DNA of 64,000 bases from Thioclava nitratireducens. GTDB lineage: Bacteria; Pseudomonadota; Alphaproteobacteria; Rhodobacterales; Rhodobacteraceae. Positions within the stretch are counted from its first letter, which is position 1, and each line of letters begins with the position of its first letter. Below are positions 24,628-32,983 of the stretch, piece after piece. The translations under genes and the position numbers were made by a program. Location of the stretch: assembly GCF_001940525.2 (NCBI RefSeq), contig NZ_CP019437.1, positions 2,082,501 through 2,146,500 on the forward strand. Reading direction: 5' to 3'. The notes under the pieces were generated by a model. It was not told where the DNA came from. It ran no database searches and saw only the letters and a list, made by a program, of their open reading frames with translations.

Positions 24628-26433
24628 CTAACTTGAACCTGTCCTCAGCACCCGGTCGGCCCGAATCTGGACCTTGCCGAGTGCCTCGCGCGGGGTGGTG
24701 ACCCCGCGCAGCATGTCGTGAATTTCCTGCCCGCAGATCTCGATCAGCTCGCAGATGTTCGGCAGCGGCGGGCGCGGCCAGAATTGCAGCTCGTCGCGCC
24801 AGGACATCGCGTCCACCGCCTCGAAGATCGGCGAGAGATGCTGCACCTGCGGATCGGCGCCGACCGAGTAGCGCGGCACCGTGCGGCTGCCGTTGAGCAC
24901 GTACAGTTTCTGCGCCGCGGGCGAGGTGAAGGCGATCAGCGCCTCTGCCGCGGCGGCGCGCCGCTCCTCGGGTAGATTGGCCGGGATCGCGAGCACGTAT
25001 CCGCCCACAGGCGCCACCGGCTTCGCGGCAAGCCCCGTCGGATGCGGAAGATAGCCGGTCGTGTCATGCGCGGGCGAATTCGCGTCGAGTTCGAAATACG
25101 GCGCGAGCAGCGTGTAGCCATAGGCCATCGCGACCTTGCCCGCCGCGTAGGGGCGCACGCGCTCGTACCAGGACATCGACAGGATGTCGGGCGGCGAGAC
25201 GCTCATCAGTTGCAGCAGGTACTCTGCAGCCGCCTCGGTCGCGGGGGTGTCGAACTGCGCAACGAAATCGTCCCGATCGAGATGATCGGCGTCGAACCCG
25301 CCCGCGATCGGGTCGAGATTGACGACCGGCTGGCCGAAATCGGCCATCGCCATGATGAAGGTGTGCCCCAGCGCGGTGCCGCGCGCGGCGTTCCACGCGA
25401 TGCCGTAGCGGCCATGCGTGGGGTCGTGGAAATGCCGCGCGGCCTTGAGCACGAGATCGGTCGTGGACGGTGGCTTCAGCCCGGCTTCGGCGAACAGATC
25501 CTTGCGGTAGAACAGCAGTTCCGGCGTGGTCTGGCTGGGCACGCCATAGGGGCGGCCCTCCCAATGCGCGCCGCGCCAGCCCGCGGTATGGAAATCGCTC
25601 GGATCGAGGCGCGAGATATCCATCACCTCGTCGAGCGGCATCAACAGCCCTTTCTTCGCGAATTCCCCGATCCACGGCAGGTCGACGGCGATGATGTCGT
25701 AATGGCTGGTCTTGCGGGTGGCATTGCGCAGCGTCTCTTCGTGCAGCCGGTCGATCGAGAAGGCCCGCTGCGAGATCGATGTACCCACGATATGTTCAAA
25801 CTGGCGCTTGAGGTTCTCCATCACCATGAAGGTCGGATCGCCATGAACCAGAACGCGCAGGCCGCCCGGCACGGTGATCGGCTCGGGCAGCACCGAGGGC
25901 GGAGCAATCGAATGACCGGCGAGGTAGGTGCCGCCGAAGTAATAGTCGCGCTCGCCCCCATCGGAGTCGGCGAGGTGCTTGCGGGCCAGACGCGCGACGC
26001 GATCGGAAAGCTGTCCCCAGTTCGTCAGCAGCTGCGTGCTGGCATGAAGCGAAACGGTCTTGCCAGAGCGAGTGCGCGGGCGTTGCTCGATCATCCCGGC
26101 ATCGATCATGTCCGAGAGTTTGCGCATCGCCGTCGCGTAGGGCACGCCCGAAGCCGCGACGAGCGAGGAGGGCGTGACGATCTTGCCCTCCAGATGGCAG
26201 CGCACCAGATGGGCGGCCATCGCGAGATACGGGTTTGGGGTGGAGAGCGCGAGCGTGGAATCGATCTCGTCGGCAAGAGACTCGAGCAGGTCGATCATCG
26301 ACAGCGCGGTGTCCCGATCCTGAACGACGGACGCGGACGGCGCCGGGGCGCCGGTATGTCCATGTTGGATATTTTGCGGATCGAGTTTGGTCACGCGTCT
26401 GTGTCCGAGCTGTGGTTTTGGTTGCTTCGCCAT
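24628..26433 (-). CDS. Regulator: winged-helix DNA-binding domain fused to an ABC solute-binding domain
   Basis: 601 residues from the ATG at 26433 behind GGAGGA. There is no signal peptide; the N-terminus is basic (MAKQPKPQLGHRRVTKLD). Residues about 68-132 form a winged helix (LVRCHLEGKIVTPSSLVAAS, YATAMRKLSDMIDAGMIEQR, wing RTRSGKTVSL). Residues about 190-590 match family-1 extracellular solute-binding proteins (FEHIVGTSISQRAF, FYRKDLFAEAGLKPP, GRYGIAWNAARG, AYGYTLLAPYF, VAPVGGYVLAIPANL). The likely role is a cytosolic sensor of the locus substrate, binding the palindrome at 26483-26499 and controlling both arms. The fusion is unusual; GntR- and LacI-type regulators normally use other sensor folds. 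Confidence 0.85.
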   Translation of the reverse strand: MAKQPKPQLGHRRVTKLDPQNIQHGHTGAPAPSASVVQDRDTALSMIDLLESLADEIDSTLALSTPNPYLAMAAHLVRCHLEGKIVTPSSLVAASGVPYATAMRKLSDMIDAGMIEQRPRTRSGKTVSLHASTQLLTNWGQLSDRVARLARKHLADSDGGERDYYFGGTYLAGHSIAPPSVLPEPITVPGGLRVLVHGDPTFMVMENLKRQFEHIVGTSISQRAFSIDRLHEETLRNATRKTSHYDIIAVDLPWIGEFAKKGLLMPLDEVMDISRLDPSDFHTAGWRGAHWEGRPYGVPSQTTPELLFYRKDLFAEAGLKPPSTTDLVLKAARHFHDPTHGRYGIAWNAARGTALGHTFIMAMADFGQPVVNLDPIAGGFDADHLDRDDFVAQFDTPATEAAAEYLLQLMSVSPPDILSMSWYERVRPYAAGKVAMAYGYTLLAPYFELDANSPAHDTTGYLPHPTGLAAKPVAPVGGYVLAIPANLPEERRAAAAEALIAFTSPAAQKLYVLNGSRTVPRYSVGADPQVQHLSPIFEAVDAMSWRDELQFWPRPPLPNICELIEICGQEIHDMLRGVTTPREALGKVQIRADRVLRTGSS

Positions 26434-26482
26434 GAAGTCCTCCGAAAGATGTCCAGATCGAGGATCGTTCACCTTAGCAAAA

Positions 26483-26520
26483 ATATCCATTATGGATATA
26501 ACGATGTTCAAAATGGATAA
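26483..26520. promoter_or_regulatory. Operator candidate: perfect palindrome plus third half-site
   Basis: ATATCCAT-T-ATGGATAT (26483-26499) is a perfect palindrome, and ATGGATAA (26513-26520) repeats the right half exactly 21 bp further on, two helical turns. The site lies 50 bp upstream of the fusion-regulator start and about 140 bp upstream of the rightward importer start, as expected for a divergent operator. Confidence 0.65.
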
Positions 26521-26661
26521 GTTGGCGGGCGAAAGCCGGGGCCGCTGTCGGAATGATCAGGATGTGCCGCCGGAGGATTCGGGCTGCATGGCAGACACTC
26601 AGGAGGGGGTGGGTGCCACGGCTGACCAACGGCCGGACTGAAACATCATGGGAGGATAATG

Positions 26662-27612
26662 ATGAAAAGATCGATGAAGGCGCTCGTCGCCGGAACCACC
26701 GCAGTCGCAACGCTCGCGCTTGCCGGCGGTGCATGGGCCGAACAGATGAAGATCGGCATTACGCAGAACAACGTCGGGGTGGACAGCTACCAGACCACCT
26801 ATGAGAAGGCCTTCAAGGAGGCGGCGGCGGCCAATCCCGACGTCGATGCGGTCGTGCTCGATGCGGGCGGCGACGTGGCGCGCCAGATCGCGCAGATCCA
26901 GGATCTCGTGCAGCAGAAAGTGCAGGCGATCATCGTCTGGCCGACCAACGGCAAGGCCGTGGTCCCGGCGGTCAAGAAAGCGCATGACGCGGGCATCCCG
27001 GTCATCATCACCAACTCCAACATCGCCGAGCAGGGCATGCCCTTCATCGCCGCCTTCTCGGGCCCGAACAATATCGAGCAGGGCAAGGAAGCCGCGGACA
27101 TGATGTGCACCGGGCTCAACGGCAAGGGTGACATCGTGCAGATCTCGGGCAAGCCCGGCTACACCACCGCGATCGAACGCCAGAAGGGCTTCGAGGACGA
27201 GCTGGCCAAGGCCTGCCCCGACGTGAAGATCATGGACACCCAGCCTGGCGACTGGAACCGCGAGAAGTCGCAGCGCGTCATGGAAGATTTCCTCGTGAAA
27301 TATCCGAAGATCGACGGCGTCTATGCGGCCGATGACAACATGGGCGTCGGTGCGCTCAACGCCGCCAAGGCTGCGGGTCGTGCCAAGGACATCAAGTTCG
27401 TCGGCGCCACCAACTTCGCGGTCGGCTACGAGGCGATGAAGAAGGGCGAGTATTACGGCTCGGTTTACCAGTCGCCGATCGACGATGCGAAGAACGCGCT
27501 TCAGACCGCGATCGACGTGATCCAGGGCAAGGACGTTCCGAAGATGAACTACTTCAAGACGCCCCAGATCACCCAGGAGAATATGGACCAGTTCAAGAAG
27601 CCTGCCTTCTGA
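26662..27612 (+). CDS. Periplasmic sugar-binding protein of a CUT2-type ABC importer
   Basis: 316 residues from the second of two adjacent ATGs; GGAGG at 26651-26655 is better spaced for 26662 than for 26659. MKRSMKALVAGTTAVATLA plus LAGGAWA is a signal peptide. The mature protein is a type-1 periplasmic binding protein like RbsB/XylF (KIGITQNNVGVDSYQTTYEK, IIVWPTNGKAVVPAVKKAHD, NREKSQRVMEDFLVKYPKID, GVYAADDNMGVGALNAAKAA). First gene of the rightward arm. Such proteins bind pentoses, polyols, autoinducer-2 or similar compounds; the ligand here is unknown. Confidence 0.93.
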   Translation: MKRSMKALVAGTTAVATLALAGGAWAEQMKIGITQNNVGVDSYQTTYEKAFKEAAAANPDVDAVVLDAGGDVARQIAQIQDLVQQKVQAIIVWPTNGKAVVPAVKKAHDAGIPVIITNSNIAEQGMPFIAAFSGPNNIEQGKEAADMMCTGLNGKGDIVQISGKPGYTTAIERQKGFEDELAKACPDVKIMDTQPGDWNREKSQRVMEDFLVKYPKIDGVYAADDNMGVGALNAAKAAGRAKDIKFVGATNFAVGYEAMKKGEYYGSVYQSPIDDAKNALQTAIDVIQGKDVPKMNYFKTPQITQENMDQFKKPAF

Positions 27613-27689
27613 TCTCTCCTCCCCAGGGCATGGGTCAAGCTCACGGGGCGACCCATGCCCACCTTATTGCAGGAAAAACGGAGAATTCG

Positions 27690-28487
27690 ATGGGACGCGT
27701 AACTGGACGGGTCTGTCTCGTGACGGGTGCTGCGCGCGGTATTGGACGCGCGATTGCCGAGGCTTTGCTGGATGAGGGGGCGGATGTCTGTTTCGCCGAT
27801 CTCAACGGTGAGCGGGTCGCCGAACTTGCGACGGAGAATGCGGCGCGCGCGGAAGCTGCGGGTGGCCGGGTGATGTCGGCGCAGGTGAACGTGACCAAGC
27901 GTGACGAAGTGCGCGCGATGATGCAGAAGGTCGCTGCGGAATTCGGCCGGGTCGACGTGGTGTTCAACAATGCGGGCGTCAATCGCCCGATGAACTTCCT
28001 CGACGTGACCGAAGATAATTGGCATTTCATCATGGATATCAATGGGCTCGGCACTCTGATCGGGATGCAGGAAGCAGCCCATCAGATGATCGCGCAGGGC
28101 GGTGGTGGCAAGATCATCAACACCGCTTCGATCGCGAGCCGTCAGGGCTTTGACAACGTGGCGCCCTATTGCGCCTCGAAATGGGCGGTGGTTTCGCTGA
28201 CGCAATCAGGCGCGCGCGATCTTGCGAAGCACGATATCACCGTGACAGGTTTCGCGCCGGGCGTGGTGGCGACGGAGATGTGGGAAGAGGTCGATCGCGA
28301 CCTGATGGAGATCGGCGCGGCGCAGGCGCCCGGGCAGGCGATGGAGGAGTTCGCCTCGGGCATCCTGCGCGGACGGGTCGCACGACCTGCCGATATCACG
28401 GGAACCACGACGTTCCTCGCCTCGCCCGACAGTGACTACATGACGGGACAGATCGTGATGATCGACGGCGGTATGACACTGGTCTGA
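27690..28487 (+). CDS. SDR-family oxidoreductase (rightward arm of catabolic locus)
   Basis: 265 residues from the ATG at 27690 behind ACGGAG. Cofactor loop VTGAARGIG, acidic ADLNGE at the end of strand 2 (NAD preference), FNNAGVNRP, Ser in INTASIASRQ and YCASKWA as catalytic YxxxK; the C-terminus is SDYMTGQIVMIDGGMTLV. It lies between the binding protein and the first permease, so it is coexpressed with import. The similar SDR in the leftward arm suggests two related oxidation steps or opposite stereospecificity. Confidence 0.92.
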   Translation: MGRVTGRVCLVTGAARGIGRAIAEALLDEGADVCFADLNGERVAELATENAARAEAAGGRVMSAQVNVTKRDEVRAMMQKVAAEFGRVDVVFNNAGVNRPMNFLDVTEDNWHFIMDINGLGTLIGMQEAAHQMIAQGGGGKIINTASIASRQGFDNVAPYCASKWAVVSLTQSGARDLAKHDITVTGFAPGVVATEMWEEVDRDLMEIGAAQAPGQAMEEFASGILRGRVARPADITGTTTFLASPDSDYMTGQIVMIDGGMTLV

Positions 28488-28532
28488 CCCGCCGTCAGCG
28501 GCAGCGAGGAGGCTGCCCGACGGGAGGAGAAA

Positions 28533-29591
28533 ATGGCGAATTCGCATGTGGAGAAGCCGGCTGCCGCAAGCAGCCCGCACACGGCGCGCGTGGCGCGTGA
28601 CAGCAGGGGGAGTGGAATGAACCGAGACAGGTGGAAAACGATCGCCGGCGTGCTGGCGCGGCAGGGCATCCTGGTGGCCTTCGCTCTGTTCCTGATCGGA
28701 TTCTCGATCTTTTCGGATCGGTTCCTGTCGCCGGAGAACCTCTTCTCGGTGATACGCTCCTCGGCGATCATCGGGGTCATGGCGCTAGGCGTGACGGTGG
28801 TGGTGATCGGCGGCAATCTCGATCTGTCGGTGGGCTCGATGCTGTCCTTCTCGACCGTCCTGGTGGTCGATCTGCATGACAAGATCGGCCCGGCACCGGC
28901 GATTGGTGTGATGCTGGTCGCCACTCTGGCGCTCGGCGCGGTGAACGGTTTGCTCGTCGGCGTCGCGCGGCTGAATTCGCTGATCGTGACCCTCGGTATG
29001 CTCTCGGCGATACAGGGCCTCACGCTGATTTATTCGGGCGGCAAGAACGTCGATATCGTCAATCAGGATCAGACCTGGTTCAAGATTTTCGGGCGCGGCT
29101 CGATCTTCGACATCCCGACGCCCATCGTGATCTTCGGGATCTGCGCGATCGTGCTGCACCTGACGATGGCCTACACCCCCTTCGGACGGCGCATCTACGC
29201 CACTGGCGGCAACGCCACGGCGGCGGTGTTCTCGGGCGTGCGGCGCTCGCGCGTGGTGTTCCTGACCTACCTGATCTCGGCCACCGGCGTCGCCATCGCC
29301 GCGATCATCCTCGGCAGCCGGGTGATGGGCTCGCAGAACAACGTGGGCCAAGGCTACGAGCTGCAGGTGCTGGCGGGCGTGATCCTCGGCGGAACGTCGC
29401 TGCTGGGCGGCTCGGGCACGATCTGGAAGACGGTGATCGGCGTGCTGATCCTCGGCTTCATCCAGAACGGCCTGCTGCTGATGGGCTTCGAATATTACGT
29501 GCAGTGGCTGGTGACGTGGGTGGTGATCATCCTCGCGGTCTGGCTCGACATCGCGGCCAAGCGTGGCCGGCTGCTTTCCCCGATCGCCTGA
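28533..29591 (+). CDS. CUT2-type sugar ABC transporter permease 1
   Basis: 352 residues from the ATG at 28533 with GGGAGGAG upstream. The first 35 residues are polar and Ala/Ser-rich, then about ten membrane helices follow. Family marks: GVTVVVIGGNLDLSVGSMLS, NSLIVTLGMLSAIQGLTLIY and GGTSLLGGSGTIWKTVIGVL, as in RbsC/XylH. It probably pairs with the second permease as a heterodimer, since both are in the operon and have different termini. Confidence 0.93.
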   Translation: MANSHVEKPAAASSPHTARVARDSRGSGMNRDRWKTIAGVLARQGILVAFALFLIGFSIFSDRFLSPENLFSVIRSSAIIGVMALGVTVVVIGGNLDLSVGSMLSFSTVLVVDLHDKIGPAPAIGVMLVATLALGAVNGLLVGVARLNSLIVTLGMLSAIQGLTLIYSGGKNVDIVNQDQTWFKIFGRGSIFDIPTPIVIFGICAIVLHLTMAYTPFGRRIYATGGNATAAVFSGVRRSRVVFLTYLISATGVAIAAIILGSRVMGSQNNVGQGYELQVLAGVILGGTSLLGGSGTIWKTVIGVLILGFIQNGLLLMGFEYYVQWLVTWVVIILAVWLDIAAKRGRLLSPIA

Positions 29592-29601
29592 GGAGGAGAC
29601 A

Positions 29602-30591
29602 ATGGCGGATACCGTTATCAAATCGCCCGTGCGTTGGCTCGCAGCCAACCCGATATGGGGCTTCATCGTTCTGATATTCGTGTTCTTCAGCTTCGCGAAC
29701 CCGTATTTCTTCGCGGTGCAGAACTTCCAGAACATCCTCGTGCAGACCTCGACCATCGGCCTGATCGCGCTCGGCATGACGCTGGTGATGATCAACGGCA
29801 ATATCGACCTGAGCGTCGGTGCGGTCGTCGCCCTCGCGGCAAGCCTCTGCGTCGACATTCAGGGCTGGGATATGTTCTCGGCCTGGGGCAACTGGGCGCT
29901 CCTGCCCGCCGTAGTCGCGGCGCTGGTAGCGGGCACCGCCCTTGGCGCGCTCAACGGGTTCATCGTCTGGAAAACGGGGGTCGATGCCTTCATCGTGACG
30001 CTGGGCGCGATGCTTGGCGTGCGCGGGCTCGTCTTCGTCTACACCAAGGAACAGTCCTTCTTCGCGATGAACTTCTCCTTCTCGGATTTCGGGTCGAGCA
30101 ATCTCGGACCGTTGCCGACGCTGGCGGTGTTATTCCTCGTCTGCACGGTAGTGGTGCATCTGCTACTTGCGCGCACCGTGCATGGCCGTAACACCTACGC
30201 GGTGGGGGGCAACCGGGCAGCAGCGGTGAATGCGGGGATCCGCGTGGGGCCGCACATGCTGATCAACTTCATGATCGTCGGCTTCTTCGCGGCGCTCGCA
30301 GGGGTCACGCTGTCCTCGCAGATGGGCGCGGCGACGCCGAACCTCGGCACGAATTACGAACTGTGGGTCATCACCTCGGTCGTGCTTGGCGGCACCAAGC
30401 TGAACGGCGGTGCGGGCAATATCATCGGCACGCTGGGCGGCGTGCTCGCCATCGGCATCCTGCGCAACGGGATGAACCTGATGCAGGTGCCCGCTTTCTA
30501 CGTGCTGGTGATCCTCGGGACGATCCTGATCGCCGTGCTGCTGCTCGACAAGCAGCTCAACCGCAAGGGCAAAGAGGAGCTTCGGGTATGA
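29602..30591 (+). CDS. CUT2-type sugar ABC transporter permease 2
   Basis: 329 residues from the ATG at 29602, preceded by GAGGAGGAG. About ten membrane helices; LGMTLVMINGNIDLSVGAVV, VDAFIVTLGAMLGVRGLVFV and the cytoplasmic coupling loop GGNRAAAVNAGI are typical of RbsC-like permeases. C-terminus KQLNRKGKEELRV is cytoplasmic. The stop overlaps the ATPase start by 4 bp (ATGA), so translation is coupled. Confidence 0.93.
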   Translation: MADTVIKSPVRWLAANPIWGFIVLIFVFFSFANPYFFAVQNFQNILVQTSTIGLIALGMTLVMINGNIDLSVGAVVALAASLCVDIQGWDMFSAWGNWALLPAVVAALVAGTALGALNGFIVWKTGVDAFIVTLGAMLGVRGLVFVYTKEQSFFAMNFSFSDFGSSNLGPLPTLAVLFLVCTVVVHLLLARTVHGRNTYAVGGNRAAAVNAGIRVGPHMLINFMIVGFFAALAGVTLSSQMGAATPNLGTNYELWVITSVVLGGTKLNGGAGNIIGTLGGVLAIGILRNGMNLMQVPAFYVLVILGTILIAVLLLDKQLNRKGKEELRV

Positions 30592-32114
30592 GCGACGCTG
30601 CTGAAACCAAGACCCCCGCGCTGCAACTCAAGGGGATCGTCAAGACCTTTCCCGGTGTGCGCGCACTGGACGACGTGACATTCGACGTCCGCGCAGGCGA
30701 GGTCCACGCGCTGCTGGGCGAAAACGGTGCGGGCAAATCCACCCTGATGAAGGTGCTCGCCGGGATGTATCAACCCGACGAGGGCACGATCGAGATCGAG
30801 GGCAAACCGGTCACGATGCGTACGCCCCTCGAGGCAAAACGGCGCGGCGTGGTGCTGATCCACCAGGAGCTGTCGCTGGCCGAGGAGATGACGGTCGCCG
30901 AGAACATCTACCTTGGCGAGCTGCCGCGCCGGAGCCTTGGCCGGGTCGACTGGAAGACGCTCTTCGCCAAGTCGGAGGAAATCCTCAAACGCCTCAATTG
31001 CGGCTTCGGCCCGAAGGACCGGGTGGGCGCACTCTCCATCGCCAACCAGCAGATGGTAGAGATCGCCCGCGCGCTGACGGTAGATGCGAAGGTCGTGATC
31101 TTCGACGAACCGACCGCCTCGCTGACCGATGCCGAGAAGGTGGTGCTGTTCGAGATCATCAACGACCTGAAGGCGCGCGGCGTCGGCATCGTCTACATTT
31201 CGCACCGAATGGACGAGATCTTCACGCTGGCCGACCGGATCTCGGTGCTGCGCGATGGCGGCTATCGCGGGACGCTGGTCGCCGGCGACACCACCGAGGA
31301 CGAGGTGATCCAGCTGATGATCGGGCGCTCGCTCGACCTGTCGCGCCGCCAGCATGCCGAGGTGAAGACCGGTGACGTCGCCCTGAAGGTGGAGGGGCTG
31401 AGCTGCGGCAAGCTGTTCCAGGATGTCAGCTTCGAGCTGCGCGAGGGCGAGGTGCTGGGCTTCTACGGTCTTGTGGGCGCGGGGCGCACCGAGATCGCCG
31501 AGACGCTGTTCGGCCTGCGCCGTCCCACCGCCGGCACGATCGAGATCGACGGCAAGGAGACCTCGATCCACTCGCCCGCCGACGCGATCGCGAAAGGCAT
31601 CTCGCTGGTGCCCGAAAGCCGCAAGGAACAGGGGCTGGTGCTTGGCATGAACTGCCGCGACAACATCACCCTGCCACAGGTGGGCGATCTGACCTCGGGG
31701 CCGTTCGTGTCGGACGGGGCCGAGATCGCGATCTTCGACCAGTATCGCGATACGCTGAAGATCAAGACTCCCAGCTGGCGGCAGGCGGTCGGCAATCTCT
31801 CGGGCGGCAACCAGCAGAAGATCGTGATCGGCAAATGGCTCGCGATGCATCCGCGCATCCTGATCGTGGACGAGCCAACGCGCGGCATCGACGTGGGCTC
31901 GAAATCCGAGATCCACGACCTGATCCGCGAGCTTGCCCGCTCGGGCTACGCGGTGATCGTGATTTCTTCGGAGATGCCCGAAGTGCTTCATGTCTCGGAC
32001 CGCATCCTCGCGATGTATCATGGCCGCGTGATGCGCCGCTTCACCGCCGAGGAAGTGACCGAGGACAGTCTCGTCGCAGCGATTTCCGGGATCGAGCAAG
32101 AACAGGTCGCGTGA
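30588..32114 (+). CDS. Sugar ABC transporter ATPase (double nucleotide-binding domain)
   Basis: 508 residues, two ABC domains as in RbsA/XylG. Domain 1 has Walker A GENGAGKST, a reduced signature LSIANQQMVEIARAL and Walker B VVIFDEPTASL. Domain 2 has the usual degenerate Walker A region GLVGAGRTE, a full signature LSGGNQQKIVIGKWL and ILIVDEPTRGIDVGSK. It energises the two permeases from the cytoplasm. One base of its stop codon overlaps the next start (TGATG). Confidence 0.95.
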   Translation: MSDAAETKTPALQLKGIVKTFPGVRALDDVTFDVRAGEVHALLGENGAGKSTLMKVLAGMYQPDEGTIEIEGKPVTMRTPLEAKRRGVVLIHQELSLAEEMTVAENIYLGELPRRSLGRVDWKTLFAKSEEILKRLNCGFGPKDRVGALSIANQQMVEIARALTVDAKVVIFDEPTASLTDAEKVVLFEIINDLKARGVGIVYISHRMDEIFTLADRISVLRDGGYRGTLVAGDTTEDEVIQLMIGRSLDLSRRQHAEVKTGDVALKVEGLSCGKLFQDVSFELREGEVLGFYGLVGAGRTEIAETLFGLRRPTAGTIEIDGKETSIHSPADAIAKGISLVPESRKEQGLVLGMNCRDNITLPQVGDLTSGPFVSDGAEIAIFDQYRDTLKIKTPSWRQAVGNLSGGNQQKIVIGKWLAMHPRILIVDEPTRGIDVGSKSEIHDLIRELARSGYAVIVISSEMPEVLHVSDRILAMYHGRVMRRFTAEEVTEDSLVAAISGIEQEQVA

Positions 32115-32983
32115 TGCGGATCGGGTTTGCGGGGCTCGGGCGGATGGGTGCGCCGATGGCGCGTAACCTGATCGCGGCCGGGCACGAGGTGACGGTCTGG
32201 AACCGCTCTCCGGACCGCGCTGAGACCTTCGCCGCCGAGACCGGAGCAGGGGTGGCCGCCACCCCGCGCGCCCTGGCGGAGGGGACGGAACTGGTGGTGA
32301 CGATGCTCTCCGACGACGCGGCGTCCTCCGCCGTGCATCTGGGAGAGGACGGTCTCTTCGCCGCGTCCGGTCCGCTGACGCTGCTCGAGATGGGCACGAT
32401 GAGCCCCGAACATATCGCTGATCTCGCGGGCGAGGCCCCCGCAGGCTGGCAGGTGATCGACGCGCCGGTCTCGGGCTCCACAGCCGCGGCCGAGGCGGCG
32501 AGCCTGATGATCATGGCGGGCTGCACCGAGGATCAGGCGGCGCCGCTGCGCCCTGCGCTCGACGCGATGGGCAAGACGGTGATCTGTCTGGGCAATGTGG
32601 GCGACGGCGCGGTGATGAAGCTCGCCGTGAACATGCTGATCCACAGCCTCAACCAGACCCTCGCCGAGGCGCTGAGCCTCACCGACGCGGCAGGCATCGA
32701 CACAAGCACGGCCTTTGCCGCGATCGAGGCTTCGGCCGCCGCCGCGCCGATGCTGAGCTACCGCAAGCCGCTTTATCTGGACGAGGCGGCCCACCCGGTC
32801 AGTTTCACAGTGGCGCTGGCGCGCAAGGATATGGAGGTCACGCAGGCACTGGCCGCGCAGCTTGGCGTCGCGCTGCCGCAGGGCGAGGTGGTGCTGGAGC
32901 GGCTGCGCGCCGCCGAAGCTGCGGGCCGAGGGGCGCGCGACATGGCTTCGATGGTCGATTTCACGCGAAAGGATAAATCATGA
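32114..32983 (+). CDS. 3-hydroxyisobutyrate dehydrogenase-family NAD(P) oxidoreductase
   Basis: 289 residues. GFAGLGRMGAPMARNLIAAG is the N-terminal Rossmann signature of beta-hydroxyacid dehydrogenases; VIDAPVSGSTAAAEAASLMI is the substrate-binding block; the catalytic Lys lies in GDGAVMKLAVNMLIHSLNQ. Family members oxidise 3-hydroxyisobutyrate, tartronate semialdehyde (in reverse), threonate or L-serine. Its place after the importer suggests action on a 3-hydroxy acid derived from the imported compound. Starts inside the ATPase stop and overlaps the ThuA gene by 4 bp. Confidence 0.93.
   Translation: MRIGFAGLGRMGAPMARNLIAAGHEVTVWNRSPDRAETFAAETGAGVAATPRALAEGTELVVTMLSDDAASSAVHLGEDGLFAASGPLTLLEMGTMSPEHIADLAGEAPAGWQVIDAPVSGSTAAAEAASLMIMAGCTEDQAAPLRPALDAMGKTVICLGNVGDGAVMKLAVNMLIHSLNQTLAEALSLTDAAGIDTSTAFAAIEASAAAAPMLSYRKPLYLDEAAHPVSFTVALARKDMEVTQALAAQLGVALPQGEVVLERLRAAEAAGRGARDMASMVDFTRKDKS

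Noticed and set aside
24628..26433. Simple periplasmic solute-binding protein annotation
   Set aside because: There is no signal peptide and about 190 N-terminal residues contain a winged helix, so a plain transporter component does not explain it.
30498..32099. 533-codon open frame on the - strand
   Set aside because: Antisense to the double ATPase of the sugar importer; no domain and biased composition.
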